A stretch of 64,000 bases of DNA from Choanephora cucurbitarum (taxonomy: Eukaryota > Mucoromycota > Mucoromycetes > Mucorales > Choanephoraceae). Location: contig JAIWNI010000041.1 of assembly GCA_025331435.1 (NCBI GenBank), forward strand, positions 62,001 to 126,000, given 5' to 3'. The position numbers and the translations under genes are program-made. Shown here piece by piece: positions 45,818-59,656 of this stretch (positions are counted from its first letter, which is position 1; every line of letters begins with the position of its first letter). The notes under the pieces are model-generated. The model did no database searches, had not been told where the DNA came from, and saw only the letters and a list, made by a program, of their open reading frames with translations.

Positions 45818-47148
45818 TTAAATGTCCTTCTTAAGAGTACCCATGAATTGATGCTTTTCGGCAGCAGTCTGGAAACGACCGTGACCGAACTTGGAAGAGG
45901 TATCGATGAACTTGAGAGTGACCTTTTCCAAGGCAGAACGCTTGGTGTGGACAGTAAGAGACTTACGAAGGGTGATGACACGCTTCTTGGAACCAGCACA
46001 ACAACCCTTGATCATGACAAAGTCGTCATTGACAATACCGTAGTGAGGGAAACCACCCATGGGAGTGATGTTCTTTTCGGTCAAGTCGTATTCAGTAGTA
46101 CCAGACTTGGCATCAGCACCCTTAGCAATACGGTAGATCTTCTTGTTGATTTCAGTACGACGGTGGTAACCACGTTGACCGGCACGAGCGACAGAGTACA
46201 TGACTCTGCTAGGGTGCCAGGCACCAATACAGGCAACCTTACGGAGACCACGGTGAGTCTTACGAGGAAGCTTCTTGGTACCCCAACGGTGAGTGACACC
46301 TTCGAAACCGTGACCCTTGGTGGTGGCGATGATATCGATCATTTCATCTTGTTCAAATATAGAACCCACAGTGACTTCCTTTTCAAAGTGTTCACGAGCG
46401 AAATCAACCTTGTCGGCAACAGAACCACCGTTCAGCTGGATTTCCATGATGTGAGCCTTGCGTTGGTTCAACTTGGCCTTGGCGATTTGAGTGTGAGCAA
46501 TCACACGGACGACGGAACAGTACTTCTTGATACGTTCGAGTTCACGGGTGACGTCCTTGGCACCTTCAGCGTACTTTTGAGCGTACTTGGTGAAGGCCTT
46601 CTTCTTGGAACGGTACCAGTTCTTGTAGAAACGACGCTTGGCTTCTTCAGAGAGGTGTTCAGCCCAGACGGTGGTCAAGGTACGGAGACCACGAGGGGTT
46701 TCGACGTAACCGACAACACCGACAACAACCATAGCAGGGGCTTCGATGACAGTGACGGCTTCGACGATTTCCTTCTTGTGCATCTTACTGCCAGGACGTT
46801 CGAGGTCACGGACGATGTGGGTCATACCAGCCTTGTAACCCATGAAGGCAGTCAAGTGGACGGGCTTCTTGGCATCATCCTTAGGGAAAGCCTTAACGCG
46901 ACCACGGTGAGATCTAGTTCTCTTACGGGGGCCGAAACCCAAGTGACCATGACGGGGAGCCTCGAATTTTCTTTTTTTTTTTTTAAAATGATGTCAGTTG
47001 GATTATGCATGATGAGTCTACATGAAGCTCTTTTTACCTGTGAGACTAATCAAAGTGATTTCCCCCCCAAAAAAATACAGAGAGAATGAGTAAGTCAAAA
47101 GATGGATAATGTCTCCAATGAAAAGTAGGTAATGGATGTACTTACCAT
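45818..47148 (-). CDS. RPL3: 60S ribosomal protein uL3
   Basis: Three coding exons, 47146-47148 (ATG only), 47038-47045 (8-nt microexon TCTCACAG) and 45818-46970, with introns of 100 and 67 bp. Together they give [20 protein letters not shown] and 387 residues, the usual length of fungal uL3. Motifs include [34 protein letters not shown]-like sequence ([20 protein letters not shown]) and the basic W-finger region near the peptidyl-transferase centre ([11 protein letters not shown]). Codon bias is strong. CCGGAC repeats lie about 175-190 bp upstream of the start codon. The antisense strand has a long frame that is a codon-bias shadow. Confidence 0.95.
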
Positions 47149-47796
47149 TTCTTACTAAAGACGATGAGGAAAGAGAAGGATTAATCGGATGGATTGGTCA
47201 TGATAGCTTTTGGTTACTTTCTTCCTCTCTGTCTGTCTCTGTCTCTCTCTCTGTATTGCCCCCCCCCCCTCTCTTCTCTTCTTCTAAAAGAATACTATTC
47301 TTGATATCTATTGTTCGACCCTTGTCCGGTCTAGTCCGGTAAATGAACATGAATGTAACACGAAAATAATTTTTTTTGTCAAGGCAACCCCCCCCTCCTT
47401 CTCTTCTCTCTCATTCTCTTTCTAAAAAAAAAAAAATTGCTTATATAAGGACCTCTCTTTCTTCTTTTCTTCTTTTCTCTCTCTTTCTTTTTTTTTTATT
47501 GAATTATTTTGGTAAGTTCATATATACTAGTTTGAGTGTGGATGAAATGGGATGATTTTGCAAATTCAACCTTTATCTACATTACCTGAAAAGAACTGAA
47601 GTACAACAATTTGTTTAAAACTGATTTCTCTTGACACTCAAACATTCATTCTCTTTTATTATAACCCTTATTTTTAACACTGTAATTTTCTTTTTTTAGG
47701 CTTATCCATCATGAATTCATGTCTTTTAAATAATAAAATGAATTGTAAAAAAAATTTTTTTTTTAATAATATATATACATGTTTACAATTGGAGTT
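47149..47796. other. uL3 promoter and 3' flank of TFIIA gene
   Basis: 648 bp without a gene. Pyrimidine-rich blocks (CT microsatellites, C9-10 runs near 47260 and 47390), TATATAA near 47441-47447, and AATAAA motifs near the TFIIA end. Confidence 0.4.
47321..47340 (-). promoter_or_regulatory. CCGGAC direct repeat upstream of uL3
   Basis: On the minus (sense) strand ACCGGACTAGACCGGACAAG has two CCGGAC copies ten bases apart, ~180 bp before the uL3 ATG. The same hexamer is doubled (17-bp spacing) in the first intron of eL19. Candidate shared ribosomal-protein control element. Confidence 0.4.
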
Positions 47797-48246
47797 TTAC
47801 TGTTCTCCAGGTCTTCTTGCATTACAAGCAACAATCTTGACTTTATCAGCAGAGACATTATCTTGATCAAATTTAAAGGTTGGATTCTCAACTATAAATG
47901 TCCATACTTCATCACAGAAACGATAGGTATGTAAATGACCCTAAACAAGAAATATAAGTTTTTTTTTTGTATCAACATGATTTTTTTTGCTTTACTTTGA
48001 TGTTGGCCTTATTTCTAACTATCTGTGAAAGTGCTTCTGAAATACTTCTGTCGAATGTCATCAAGACACGCATGGCAAGTTGAGGATTAATATGTCCACT
48101 CTGAATCAACTCATCCAAGGAATCCGTCAAGGCCATGCCAATACTATTATCTAATAGAGTGAGTGGAATGGATCACAACTTCAAACTAGGTTTTATTCAT
48201 GCTACCTAGAACGACGGTATAATTCATAAAAGGGAGTAGCAGACAT
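47797..48246 (-). CDS. TOA2: Transcription factor IIA small (gamma) subunit
   Basis: Exons 48206-48246, 47996-48143 and 47797-47940 encode 110 residues, with introns of 62 and 55 bp. The N-terminal four-helix-bundle part is [20 protein letters not shown] and later [20 protein letters not shown]. The beta-barrel part is [20 protein letters not shown] and [13 protein letters not shown] stabilises TBP on TATA DNA at Pol II promoters. The length equals that of other fungal Toa2 proteins. The acceptor of intron 1 was chosen at ATAATAG|T to keep the S-I-G-M-A-L-T-D frame. Confidence 0.93.
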
Positions 48247-48744
48247 AATGTAATTTCTGAAAGAAGGGAAAGAAAAGCGAAAAAAAAAAAAAGAAAATGA
48301 GCTTTTATTACGTTCCCCCCCAAAAACAATGCGTTTAGTCCAATCAAATGATTGTAAATAGGGGTGACGTATAAATAGTCTTTTTTTTTTTTTTTCTGTT
48401 GTCATTGATTTCTTTTTGAACAGTGTCTTTAAAAGTCCTTACCTATAAGAAAGAACATGATCATAAGTGAATTAAACAAATACCCTCCTTTAGCATACTT
48501 TCTATTCAGCGGATAAACTTTACCCGGAAGCAGGACATAGACGGTACTTGAATTACTGGCTCTTGCTTTTTTGTCTCTTTAAAATCACGAGGCAATTCTT
48601 TGTTTAAAGTAGATGGTGAAAAGGGAATGGCTTTTTCCCTCTTCTTTTTTTTTTATTTTAATCACTTTAGGGATAATCATTTTATCGGCGAAACAGTGAT
48701 TGGCTCTATTATTTTTGGGCACTTACTTATTGCTCTCCTCTAAT

Positions 48745-48770
48745 TGTGTGTGTGTGTGTGTGTGTGTGTG
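48745..48770. repeat. (TG)13 microsatellite
   Basis: Perfect TG dinucleotide run in the 654-bp divergent spacer between TFIIA-gamma and Rsp5. The spacer also has poly-T blocks and no gene. Confidence 0.9.
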
Positions 48771-48900
48771 TATGCTTGATTTTTTTTCTTTTTTTTTTTT
48801 ATAAAATAATAATATAAACAGGCTGATTCTTATCGCTCTCTCTTTTTTCCCTAGTTTTTTTCTTTTTCTATACAATCAATAAGAAACACAAAAAAAAAAG

Positions 48901-51357
<2,457 letters not shown>

Positions 51358-51414
51358 TAATAAAAAGAAAAAGAAAAAATTTTAATCTTTCTTTCTTTTT
51401 CATTAAATACACTC

Positions 51415-51708
51415 ATGAAACGCCATTTAAAACAGATGCCATCTGATCATGCCTCACAAGCTATACTTGATCTTGTAAAAGAGAAACAACGTGAAGTAGA
51501 AGAGACACTCAAGATGAGACAGTTAAGTGCAGACATGGTCAAGAAGCTTCATCTACTCTCTCAAGGGATTCAGGCATTAACAGAGAATGCCTCTAGTGTC
51601 AGAAAGACACTTGAGAATTGGGATAATGTGTTTAATACGATGGCTGAATTAAACCTTCAAGAAGGCAAACATAATTCGACTTGGGTTCGATTTGATAAAA
51701 CCAGTTAA
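51415..51708 (+). CDS. DAD2: DASH/Dam1 complex subunit Dad2
   Basis: 97 residues, intronless. The pattern LVKEKQREVEETLKMRQLSA, LHLLSQGIQALTENASSVRK, and ENWDNVFNTM is the Dad2 family core: a helical protein of the ten-subunit ring that couples kinetochores to microtubule ends. The length matches family members. It lies between Rsp5 (57 bp upstream) and the SR-type protein (39 bp downstream), all on the same strand; the spacers are A/T-rich with AATAAA right after each stop. The call rests on a short coiled-coil-like sequence, but the LENWDNVF motif is specific. Confidence 0.82.
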   Translation: MKRHLKQMPSDHASQAILDLVKEKQREVEETLKMRQLSADMVKKLHLLSQGIQALTENASSVRKTLENWDNVFNTMAELNLQEGKHNSTWVRFDKTS

Positions 51709-51747
51709 AAAAAAAATAAAAATAAAATACTTGATTTTTTTTTCTTT

Positions 51748-53420
51748 ATGATGAACGCACCTTCACCACCCTTAAGACGTGATCGCTCTTATTCACCACG
51801 TTCTACCAAGAGTTCTAGTTCGTATTCACGTTCTCGTTCTCGCTCTATCTCACCTTACAGAAGACCCAGGTCTCGTTCTATCTCACCTTACCGAAGACCC
51901 TATCGTCGTCGTTATTATTCTCGTTCACCTCCACCCCCTCTTCGTCATAGACCTCTCTTACGTCGGTATCGATCCCGCTCACCTCCACCCAGACGTAGAG
52001 TCAATAAAGACTGTCGAGTGTATGTCAGTAACTTAGCGTTTGATGTCACTTGGCATCAACTAAAGGATTTTATGCGAGAAGGTTTTGGATTCCCCTCTTG
52101 AGTTATGAATTACAACTAAAAAATGCATTGTTTATTAGCTGGACAAGTGGTGCATGTGGATGTCCTCAAGATGTCGAATGGTCGATCGAAAGGATGCGGG
52201 TAAGTTGACAAAGTTTCTATAGGGAAGAAAAATTAAACAAAAAAGGAGTAGTGTGGTTGAATATCGATATCCAGAAGATGCAAGACGAGCTATTCATTCC
52301 ATGAATAAAGCTGAATTCATGGGTCGACCTGTCTTTGTTCGAGAAGTAAGACGACTTTCTTTTGTAATGAAAAATGTAATTGACTTTGTCATTGCTAGGA
52401 TCGTGAATATGAACATGCCTCTAAAGATCCTCGTGATGCACCTGATGAATGTCGATTGCATGTGAGCAATGTAAGTCTTTTTTTTCTTTTTTGGGTATAC
52501 AATAGACACTCAATTGTTTTCCATAGTTACCATTCAATGCAAGTTGGCAAGATATGAAGGATTTGTTTAGAAAGGCAGGTCGTGTGTTACATACAGATGT
52601 GCATACTGATCCAGGATCAAGAAGACCTAATGGTCATGGCACAGTCATCTTTGATGATCCTCATTATACTAAAATAGCCTTAGGTAACCCTCACTTTATT
52701 ATACTTTTTCAATGGTGTTAACCTATCTATTTGTGTTTAGACATGTTTGATGGTTATGAATGGCAAGGATGTCGATTACAAGTAGAGGAATATACAGATG
52801 CCAAACCAGCTGAAACTCAGAATGAGATGGTGGCTTCACCTTCTGTTGAGTATGTACCTCCTCCTCCTACAGCAACTATAGATCCAATCATACCACCATC
52901 AAATGCTATGTATCGATACAATGAAATACAATCACCTCTTCATCTATCTCATCCACCACCACCTCCACCCCCACCTCCACCCATTCCATCTTCACTATTA
53001 CCACAAGTATCTCCTGTACCACCTATGTATTCTTATGTAGGAGGACCTGCTGCTAATTTACCTACTCATGGTCATAATCAGATCTTTGTGAATAACGTAA
53101 GTTGCACCTAACAAGAAGTGATCTTGCTAACTTTTTCTTATTAGCTTCCATTCTCAACTACATGGCAAGATCTAATTGATCTGTTTAGACATGTTGGACC
53201 TGTCATTCGATCTGAGATATTGACAGTCAACGGATACCCTAAAGGATCAGGTTTTGTACGTTTTGAAGATGCCATTACTTGTGAAAAGGCCATAGGTAAA
53301 AAGAATTTGTTAAGATGTTGCTTCATTGTCTCATTTTGCGTTATAGAGAAATTTCATGGTTATATGTATGGTGGTCGATATTTAGATATTCGATTGGATA
53401 AATATTCAACTACCATATAA
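51748..53420 (+). CDS. Three-RRM SR-type mRNA-binding protein (Gbp2/Hrb1-like)
   Basis: Eight exons: 51748-52081, 52139-52199, 52252-52345, 52399-52470, 52527-52683, 52741-53096, 53145-53295 and 53347-53420 (432 residues). Introns are 48-57 bp. The N-terminal RS/RRP-rich tail is SRSRSRSISPYRRPRSRSIS-like. RRM1 begins CRVYVSNLAFDVTWHQLKDF, RRM2 RLHVSNLPFNASWQDMKDLF, and RRM3 QIFVNNLPFSTTWQDLIDLF. A Pro-rich linker (runs of PPPPPP) precedes RRM3. This layout is that of yeast Gbp2/Hrb1, which couple splicing quality control to mRNA export. The last intron (51 nt) has no in-frame stop, so its retention would only insert 17 residues. The stop is 84 bp from the convergent RNase H2C stop. Confidence 0.9.
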
Positions 53421-53504
53421 AAAACGACATTCTTTTAAAGAGGAATAGGTTCATGGATCTATTTTAGAGATATCAGTATCATGTAAAGTGTGTGTCTAAT
53501 GAGG

Positions 53505-53916
53505 TTACTTTACTGCTTGAGAAAGAGAAACCCAAGAGTGTAATGAATGAATACGAGGATCTTGTGGATCTGGCAATTGATCTTTTTTCCATAAAATCAA
53601 TTCAGATACAGTCGTATTGGATTTATGCCATTCAGCTATCGATTCTTCCTTTAGTTCTAATTCTTCTTCTGTCTCTCTATACCAAACATGACCTATCATT
53701 TCAATGAATCACAATGCCTTTTATAAGAAAAAGAATCGTTATATCACCTTGAGTAGGTATCTCTAGTCGAATAGCACGACCTAATAGTTTTCTACCATGA
53801 ATGACAGTTTCAAATGTGTCCTCTTCTTTTTGTTGAATCTGAAGGTATTTTTTGGTATTGATCGATTCTTCCTTTTGAACTGAAAATGGCAGTAAGTGTG
53901 TCTTGATATCAGTCAT
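53505..53916 (-). CDS. RNH203: Ribonuclease H2 subunit C
   Basis: Exons 53748-53916 and 53505-53692 encode 118 residues, with a 55-bp intron. KTHLLPFSVQKE near the start, FETVIHGRKLLGRAIRLEIP in the middle and the short C-terminal helix (QDPRIHSLHSWVSLSQAVK) match the small RNASEH2C/Rnh203 subunit. That subunit, with A and B, removes ribonucleotides from DNA in the nucleus. The family is fast-evolving, so the call rests on HLLP and GRxLxGxxI spacing and on size. Confidence 0.78.
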
Positions 53917-54738
53917 TTAAAAAATTATAAGAGAAAAAAAAAGAGAATGTTTTGGTGGAGCTTTAAATACATGTTCTATTTTCTTGAGGAAAAGAAAGTC
54001 ACTAAAGTGCATCAAGACGCTTTTGGCAGACAACAGGTCATATATGAACAACAAGGATGAGTTTAAGATAACACGCCTCTCTCTCTCTCTCTCTGACATG
54101 TTGTCACTCTGAGACAACAGGAAGTGCTTAATGAATCATACTGACAGAGAACTGTTCAAGTAAGCCATTTTCTCATCTTGACTTAGAGACAAAATCATGC
54201 ATAGTGTACTATCACAATCAGCTTGATCAACCTCTTCTTTCCCTTTCATAAAGTGCTACGGATGGGGAAAAGAGCAAGCCAATGATAATGGCATGTTGTC
54301 ATCTTAGACACTATGTTGCCATGAAAGCCGAAAGATGTTGAAAAGGTAAGTACGGAAAATTAATGAGACGGTATCATCAAGTGAAAGAGATTGCTTCATG
54401 GTGTTACGAGCTGTCTGCTGTTTCTATCACACCATTCGCTCTTGTCATACCTAACGACATGTGTTTGATTGTCAGGTGCGGTCTATAGCGAAATAACAAG
54501 ACACAAAAGAGCCATCACATTGTTGTCAATGATAGTATTTCAAGCATTTAAAGACGAATACTATGAACCATTGGTTCTCTTTTTTTTTTCTCTCATTGTA
54601 TTTAAACAACCAACATCTCCTTTCAAAGATTGCTTTCTTTTTTTTCTTTAAACCCGATTTCTCTGCCGGATCATTTAAATGATGTGCATACCTTATTCTC
54701 TATTTTGTTTCTCCTTTTGGCCTCAACACTCTCCTCAA
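53917..54738. other. 822-bp spacer before F-box gene
   Basis: A (CT)n run near 54079-54093 and AT-rich DNA. Pyrimidine-rich stretch before the F-box start. No gene seen. Confidence 0.4.
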
Positions 54739-56394
54739 ATGACAGCTGTCTATTTACCCATAGAACTCCATTGGAAGATTCTGTCCTACTTGGACAAAAA
54801 GGATCGGAGCCAATACAGGCTTGTGTCAAAAGAGTGGAATAGAGCAGCCAGACATCTCTTGTTCCGAGAGGTTCATATAGACAGTCACCAAACATTAGAT
54901 CACTTCGTCAAGCTGCTGGTCGAATCACCTTCGCTAGGAGAACTGGTCAAAGACCTGAGATTGACTGAACCCCCCGATACAACCAAGGCGCTACAGTATA
55001 TCAGCCTCATTCAGTTAACGCCTAATCTACGATCCATTCGAACAGGATACGATGCTGACCACGTTTACCAAATTGCAGTGCAAGAAGTTCAACATGGGCA
55101 TTGGAGTCAGCTCTGCAGTATCAAGAACCGTACGCATCGATTGGGCGCTTGCCCTAGACAGGCTGACGATGCCAGTGCTTTGCGCGATTCAGGATACCAT
55201 GCGCTTTTGTCCAAAGTTCAAGATCGACTCTTGCATGTTGCACTGGATATCACGCCCATCTCTCACTTTCCTTATGAGCTCTATTGTTTTCTTTACCCTG
55301 ATCACATCACAAGAACCACTCGTTTCAACCGGTCAAAGCGGTTGATCTGTCTTTCTCGAAAGGTGACCCATACCCGATCGCTCCACGATGCGATCAAGTT
55401 ATGTCCTCATGCTGACGAAATTGTACTTCGACTGGAGGGCCTCGAGGGCTCCAAAGACAGCCTGACACAGATCAAATCAAACAGGTCGATAGAACACCTT
55501 TCCATGCATCTGATAGATATCAAAGAAGAAGACAGTTTGGGCTATTTCTATCATATGTTTCCTTATGTAGAGCATCTGTTGATCCAGATCTCCATGCAGA
55601 CCAATTCCCCTCCTATGTCCATAGACACTCTAAATCAATTGACACACTATGCTTATTCTAAAGGAGTCTGTCAAATTATATTTTATCATCTGGAAAACAG
55701 AGAACAGCTACTGCTCTCATTCATCTCACATCAGTGGCAAGGCGAGACGATAGTCTGTTTGGATTATGATTATGTTGATTTCGTACACGATCATTACAAA
55801 CCACGACGCTCAAGGTTGAAGATCAAATGGGATCTGGACAAGGTCAATTTCATGCAACCTGGGCTAAGGACGTACCTCAATCAACTGGATGAGCTAGAAC
55901 TCGATCAACTGGGTCTTCAACACAGACAGCTCTTGACCCATTGCACACAGCTTCAGCTCCTACGCATCAACTGCAGGTCTCGCAACACGTACAACAGTGA
56001 ACATGCATTACCCATCACTCATCTCGTCTTACATGGTCGTTACAGTACCTCTCCTATGAACAAGATTTCCACATTGGCACCTAATCTACAGCATGTTACA
56101 GTCGATCTTGAGTCGCCTGATAAGGCTGTCATCGATATGCCCTTCACCTCCCTGCACTCTCTTTGTATACGTATCTCGACTTATCCCAACAATGGCCAAT
56201 TCTACATTCAATTAGTACAGTCCCAAGAATCAACTTTCTACCGGTCGCTTGGCAGTCGGTTGGTAAAGGGTAGTGAGGACCGGAATTCTGTCAGATTCGT
56301 TCTAAGGATCATTTGTAAAGAGATACACAGTTTACATATTTCTTCAAGGAGCAATGGTACTGATTTTGATCTGATCAAGCATAGATTTCAATAA
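54739..56394 (+). CDS. F-box protein
   Basis: 551 residues, intronless. The F-box lies at the N-terminus (LPIELHWKILSYLDKKDRSQYRLVSKEWNRAAR, residues 6-38; this is quoted in two parts elsewhere as LPIELHWKILSYL and YRLVSKEWNR). The body is a long leucine-rich-like solenoid (VEHLLIQISMQ, LEHLSMHLID-like) without a recognised second domain. It is presumed a substrate adaptor of an SCF ligase. The start at 54739 was chosen because the F-box follows directly; an earlier in-frame Met (54679) would add hydrophobic residues. A broken relative lies immediately downstream. Same general plan as the gene at 26559, but clearly different sequence. Confidence 0.85.
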   Translation: MTAVYLPIELHWKILSYLDKKDRSQYRLVSKEWNRAARHLLFREVHIDSHQTLDHFVKLLVESPSLGELVKDLRLTEPPDTTKALQYISLIQLTPNLRSIRTGYDADHVYQIAVQEVQHGHWSQLCSIKNRTHRLGACPRQADDASALRDSGYHALLSKVQDRLLHVALDITPISHFPYELYCFLYPDHITRTTRFNRSKRLICLSRKVTHTRSLHDAIKLCPHADEIVLRLEGLEGSKDSLTQIKSNRSIEHLSMHLIDIKEEDSLGYFYHMFPYVEHLLIQISMQTNSPPMSIDTLNQLTHYAYSKGVCQIIFYHLENREQLLLSFISHQWQGETIVCLDYDYVDFVHDHYKPRRSRLKIKWDLDKVNFMQPGLRTYLNQLDELELDQLGLQHRQLLTHCTQLQLLRINCRSRNTYNSEHALPITHLVLHGRYSTSPMNKISTLAPNLQHVTVDLESPDKAVIDMPFTSLHSLCIRISTYPNNGQFYIQLVQSQESTFYRSLGSRLVKGSEDRNSVRFVLRIICKEIHSLHISSRSNGTDFDLIKHRFQ

Positions 56395-56659
56395 AGAATT
56401 ACTTTGAATGTACACTCATTATTAAATTGAAGCGTTATCTGATCCAAGAGTAGCCATCCCTTCCACTTGGAGATCGTTTCAAGCGCTTGATAAGCCATTC
56501 AATTTAATAGTCTGTTCAATCTACCAATGTATTTCTTAAGAACAACAGTTAAACCTTCATTCAATAGTATCATTTTCGTTGAACTACTATTAGATTGATT
56601 TATTCAACTGCTGAACAAATCTCCTTTTTCAAAATGATAGAACTGAAATAAATACATAC

Positions 56660-57600
56660 AGAGAGCTTTGCAACAGATTGCTTTAAATCCATTCGATGAC
56701 CAACCCAAGAACCTTGGAAACTACCAGCAATGCTGATGTTCTCTATTTGCTCTTCAATAAATACCATTGGAGACGATTCTGTGGTAGTACAAAAAAGTTT
56801 GGATTGACCTGACTTTAAGACGAGCTGAAGGTGGTGATGACACATGCAATGCTCTGTTATCAAGTATTCAAGATAGAGCACTTGAGATTATGACCGCGCT
56901 TTGCTTTCCTCATGAACTGGATTGCTTTCTTTATCCCACTCACTTTACAAGAGCTACTCGCTTCAACAACACTTGATTTACGTTTCTAGAAGGACTAATA
57001 GACACCAAAATCACTCAATGATGTTTTTAAGCCGTATAACAATGTAACCAAACTTTCATTCAGACTTTACGACTTGGAAGAGTTCCAAAAGATAGACTTG
57101 TTCAGATCGAACCAAAGAGACCGATAAAACACCTTACAAACATCAAGGATGACTTCTTTATTTCATGGCAAGGTGAGACAAGTTCTATCCGTTTTGAGCA
57201 TGACTCATCCAAGCCACAACACTCAGAGTCAAATTAAAGATCACATTGTAGCCAGTCAGATACGAACCTCGCACAAGACATAGCCTTGATGAAACTAGAA
57301 CTCGGCACTACCTTGCTCTCAGCAGACCCATTGTAGACCACTTTGAACCTTGCATGTCAATTGCGAATTTCGCTATTAGTTACATTGCCTATCACTCCTC
57401 TAGTTCTTATCTGGTCTACAGCACTCTTTCTATCAACAATGGCGCCTGAATAGAAAGCATGTCAATTGACCTAACAAAGTCGCGATGGATATGACCCATA
57501 CTCTTGACATGCACCCTATAATATATCTTACTAAATGAGCAGCATTGCATTCATTTGAAGCAAAACTCTCGGGGGAAACACAGTAGTATCAATTGTCCTG
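56660..57600 (+). pseudogene. Decayed tandem copy of the F-box gene
   Basis: The stretch aligns by eye with the middle and end of the upstream F-box gene. TTTCCTCATGAACTGGATTG near 56906 corresponds to TTTCCTTATGAGCTCTATTG near 55269, and both are followed by ...CAAGAGCTACTCGCTTCAAC or its counterpart CAAGAACCACTCGTTTCAAC. Later, ATTGCCTATCACTCCTCTAG near 57382 corresponds to the ATTACCCATCACTCATCTCG segment near 56005. Many stops and indels are present and the F-box start was not found. It is a tandem duplicate that has lost function. Confidence 0.75.
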
Positions 57601-59588
57601 GAAGTGACTTCATAGAGAGATTCAATGGGTGCCGTATAGAAATAATGTGTAGAGATAGATGAAGCCTATGTTATGTTGACAAAAGAGAGAGAGCGATCGT
57701 GTTAAAATTTTTTTTTAGTCAAGTCAAACCATTTACCTTTCTTTGCTTTGGTCATTTGCCTCAATAACGATCTTGTAGCATATCTGTATTTGCTAAATAA
57801 CAGCACCCGAATTGATGATATTAACGAATGAGTGAAAAAGTTCCTTATCTGTGACTGAAGGCCAGATCTTTTCTTTACTTTCTTTACCGACTACTAAGGC
57901 GCAGTCATGACCTTGTTACACCCTTTCAAAAAAAAATTGTCTATTGTTCACTATAGAGTTACCCAGTCCTTGTCTCCCAAAAAAAAAAGAGAGAAAAAAG
58001 GCGCATCTTGAAAGCAAGCTAATTCCTTCTTTTTTGTAAACCCTGTTTCATCTCGGATAGACCTTAAAAGTACACAAGTGCCCCAAGAAAAAAAAAAGTT
58101 AGGGTTTGTTGTCAAACAGAAGGCTTGTCGAGATTCATCTCTAAGGGGCCCCCATTCATGGTACGAAAAGGGTACTTCTTGGTGAGCGCATTGTTATTGT
58201 TTTTTTTTGTTTACATTTGTACGCTGGGACCGACTGATGTGGTGCAACACAAAGGAAACAAAAACAGAGAAGAATACTGAATGATGATTGGTTGCAACTA
58301 ATTGATTTTACATATATGCAATGCATAGAGAATAGAAATAACTTTTTCTTTTTGCATGCTTGAATAAGTAAAATTAATTGATTGCAGTTGTCAATAATTA
58401 ATTTCCCCCCTCTCTCTCTTTCTTTAAATAACAAGCATAAAATTGCGTGATATTTGTTTGACATACACCAATTTGTTGAGAAAATGAATGTACAGGCTAT
58501 TTTCGAAATTATTTAAGAAAAACAATAGTCATTTTGATAAGATCTATTTTCAATTAAACAATCCTATCCAGGCGCTGGTGCCTGATTTTTTCCATGTCAA
58601 CAAAAAGGAAATATTGGCGGAGATAAAACCTTTCCCGAAAATAAAAAAAAAAGGGGAAGTGAAGCATTTTCTTTATTTGTGATGACACCCGAAGCAATTA
58701 CTGCATTTCTTATACGTGACAAAGAAATTCAACTGCGTTTCAAAAAAGGACTTTTGAACAGCATTGGTATCTTCCTTAAATAGAATATGTTACACTTAGT
58801 CGCTGACAGGAAACGTGAAGCTTAACCTAACCTTTTTAGAGAAAGAAAGATGGCAATGATAAGCCTAGATGCAAACATCGAATTCTGCTTAGAAAGTGAA
58901 TTGAATGTGTTTGAACCAAGAAAAAAAAAAAGAAAGAAATGAAGAGACAGCATGATCATCTTCAATGAATGGCCTGGATTCTTCGCCCCGAGTTGGACTT
59001 TGCGATATGACGAAATAAAATGAGTTGCCCTGTGCATCTGGAAAACTCAAATTGAGAGATAAAAAACCCTTGTATGGGCCTTCACTGTTATTATTGTTTT
59101 GAATTGCATCATGAATCTAAAATGATGAAATTATGAGCCATTTGATTTCTACTTTCTTGGTGTTAATTGTATTGTTCTTAACAGTTACAATTAAATAGAA
59201 AATTTTTTTTTCTTTCTTCTAGAGATGATAAACTCAATTCCTTTTGTTGAACAGGGTTCTGCACAACAATGTTGGGTACTTTAAAACGCGTTTTGTGCTA
59301 CTCACATTAGTCTCAATTGACGCGATCAATCAGAATTCAATGTTTTGTACATAAGCGTCTAGGACGATTCCATTGAATCGAGAAAGCTAGAATGTATTGT
59401 CACACTTTTCTTTCTCGAAATTGATTCAAAGCTCCAATAACAAATAAGGCCCCATTAACTAAAGCAAAGTCGGGTATTCTAACCCAGCTTAAATTACTCT
59501 CAAACAAGTACACGAAAAATAACAATGGAGTATTAAATTCATTCTGTCTGCTCTTTTTTTGGAATATGAGCGGGTATTCAATTTGACA
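57601..59588. other. 2-kb interval without a recognised gene
   Basis: AT-rich DNA with many A/T homopolymers. A 64-codon plus-strand frame at 58488-58682 (MYRLFSKLFKKNN...) and others lack similarity. A region of GA/AG near 57685. Nothing supported. Confidence 0.4.
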
Positions 59589-59596
59589 TATAAATA
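59589..59596 (+). promoter_or_regulatory. TATA box of the DPBB protein gene
   Basis: TATAAATA lies 68 bp before the start codon, followed by a CT-rich leader. Confidence 0.6.
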
Positions 59597-59656
59597 AGAG
59601 AATGAGCAGGAATGGTTGAACTTCATTCACTCTCTCTCTCTCTTTATCTCATCAAC

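Noticed and set aside
45752..47089. 445-codon plus-strand frame over uL3
   Set aside because: Shadow of the highly biased uL3 codons; lacks any domain and starts inside Cbp3.
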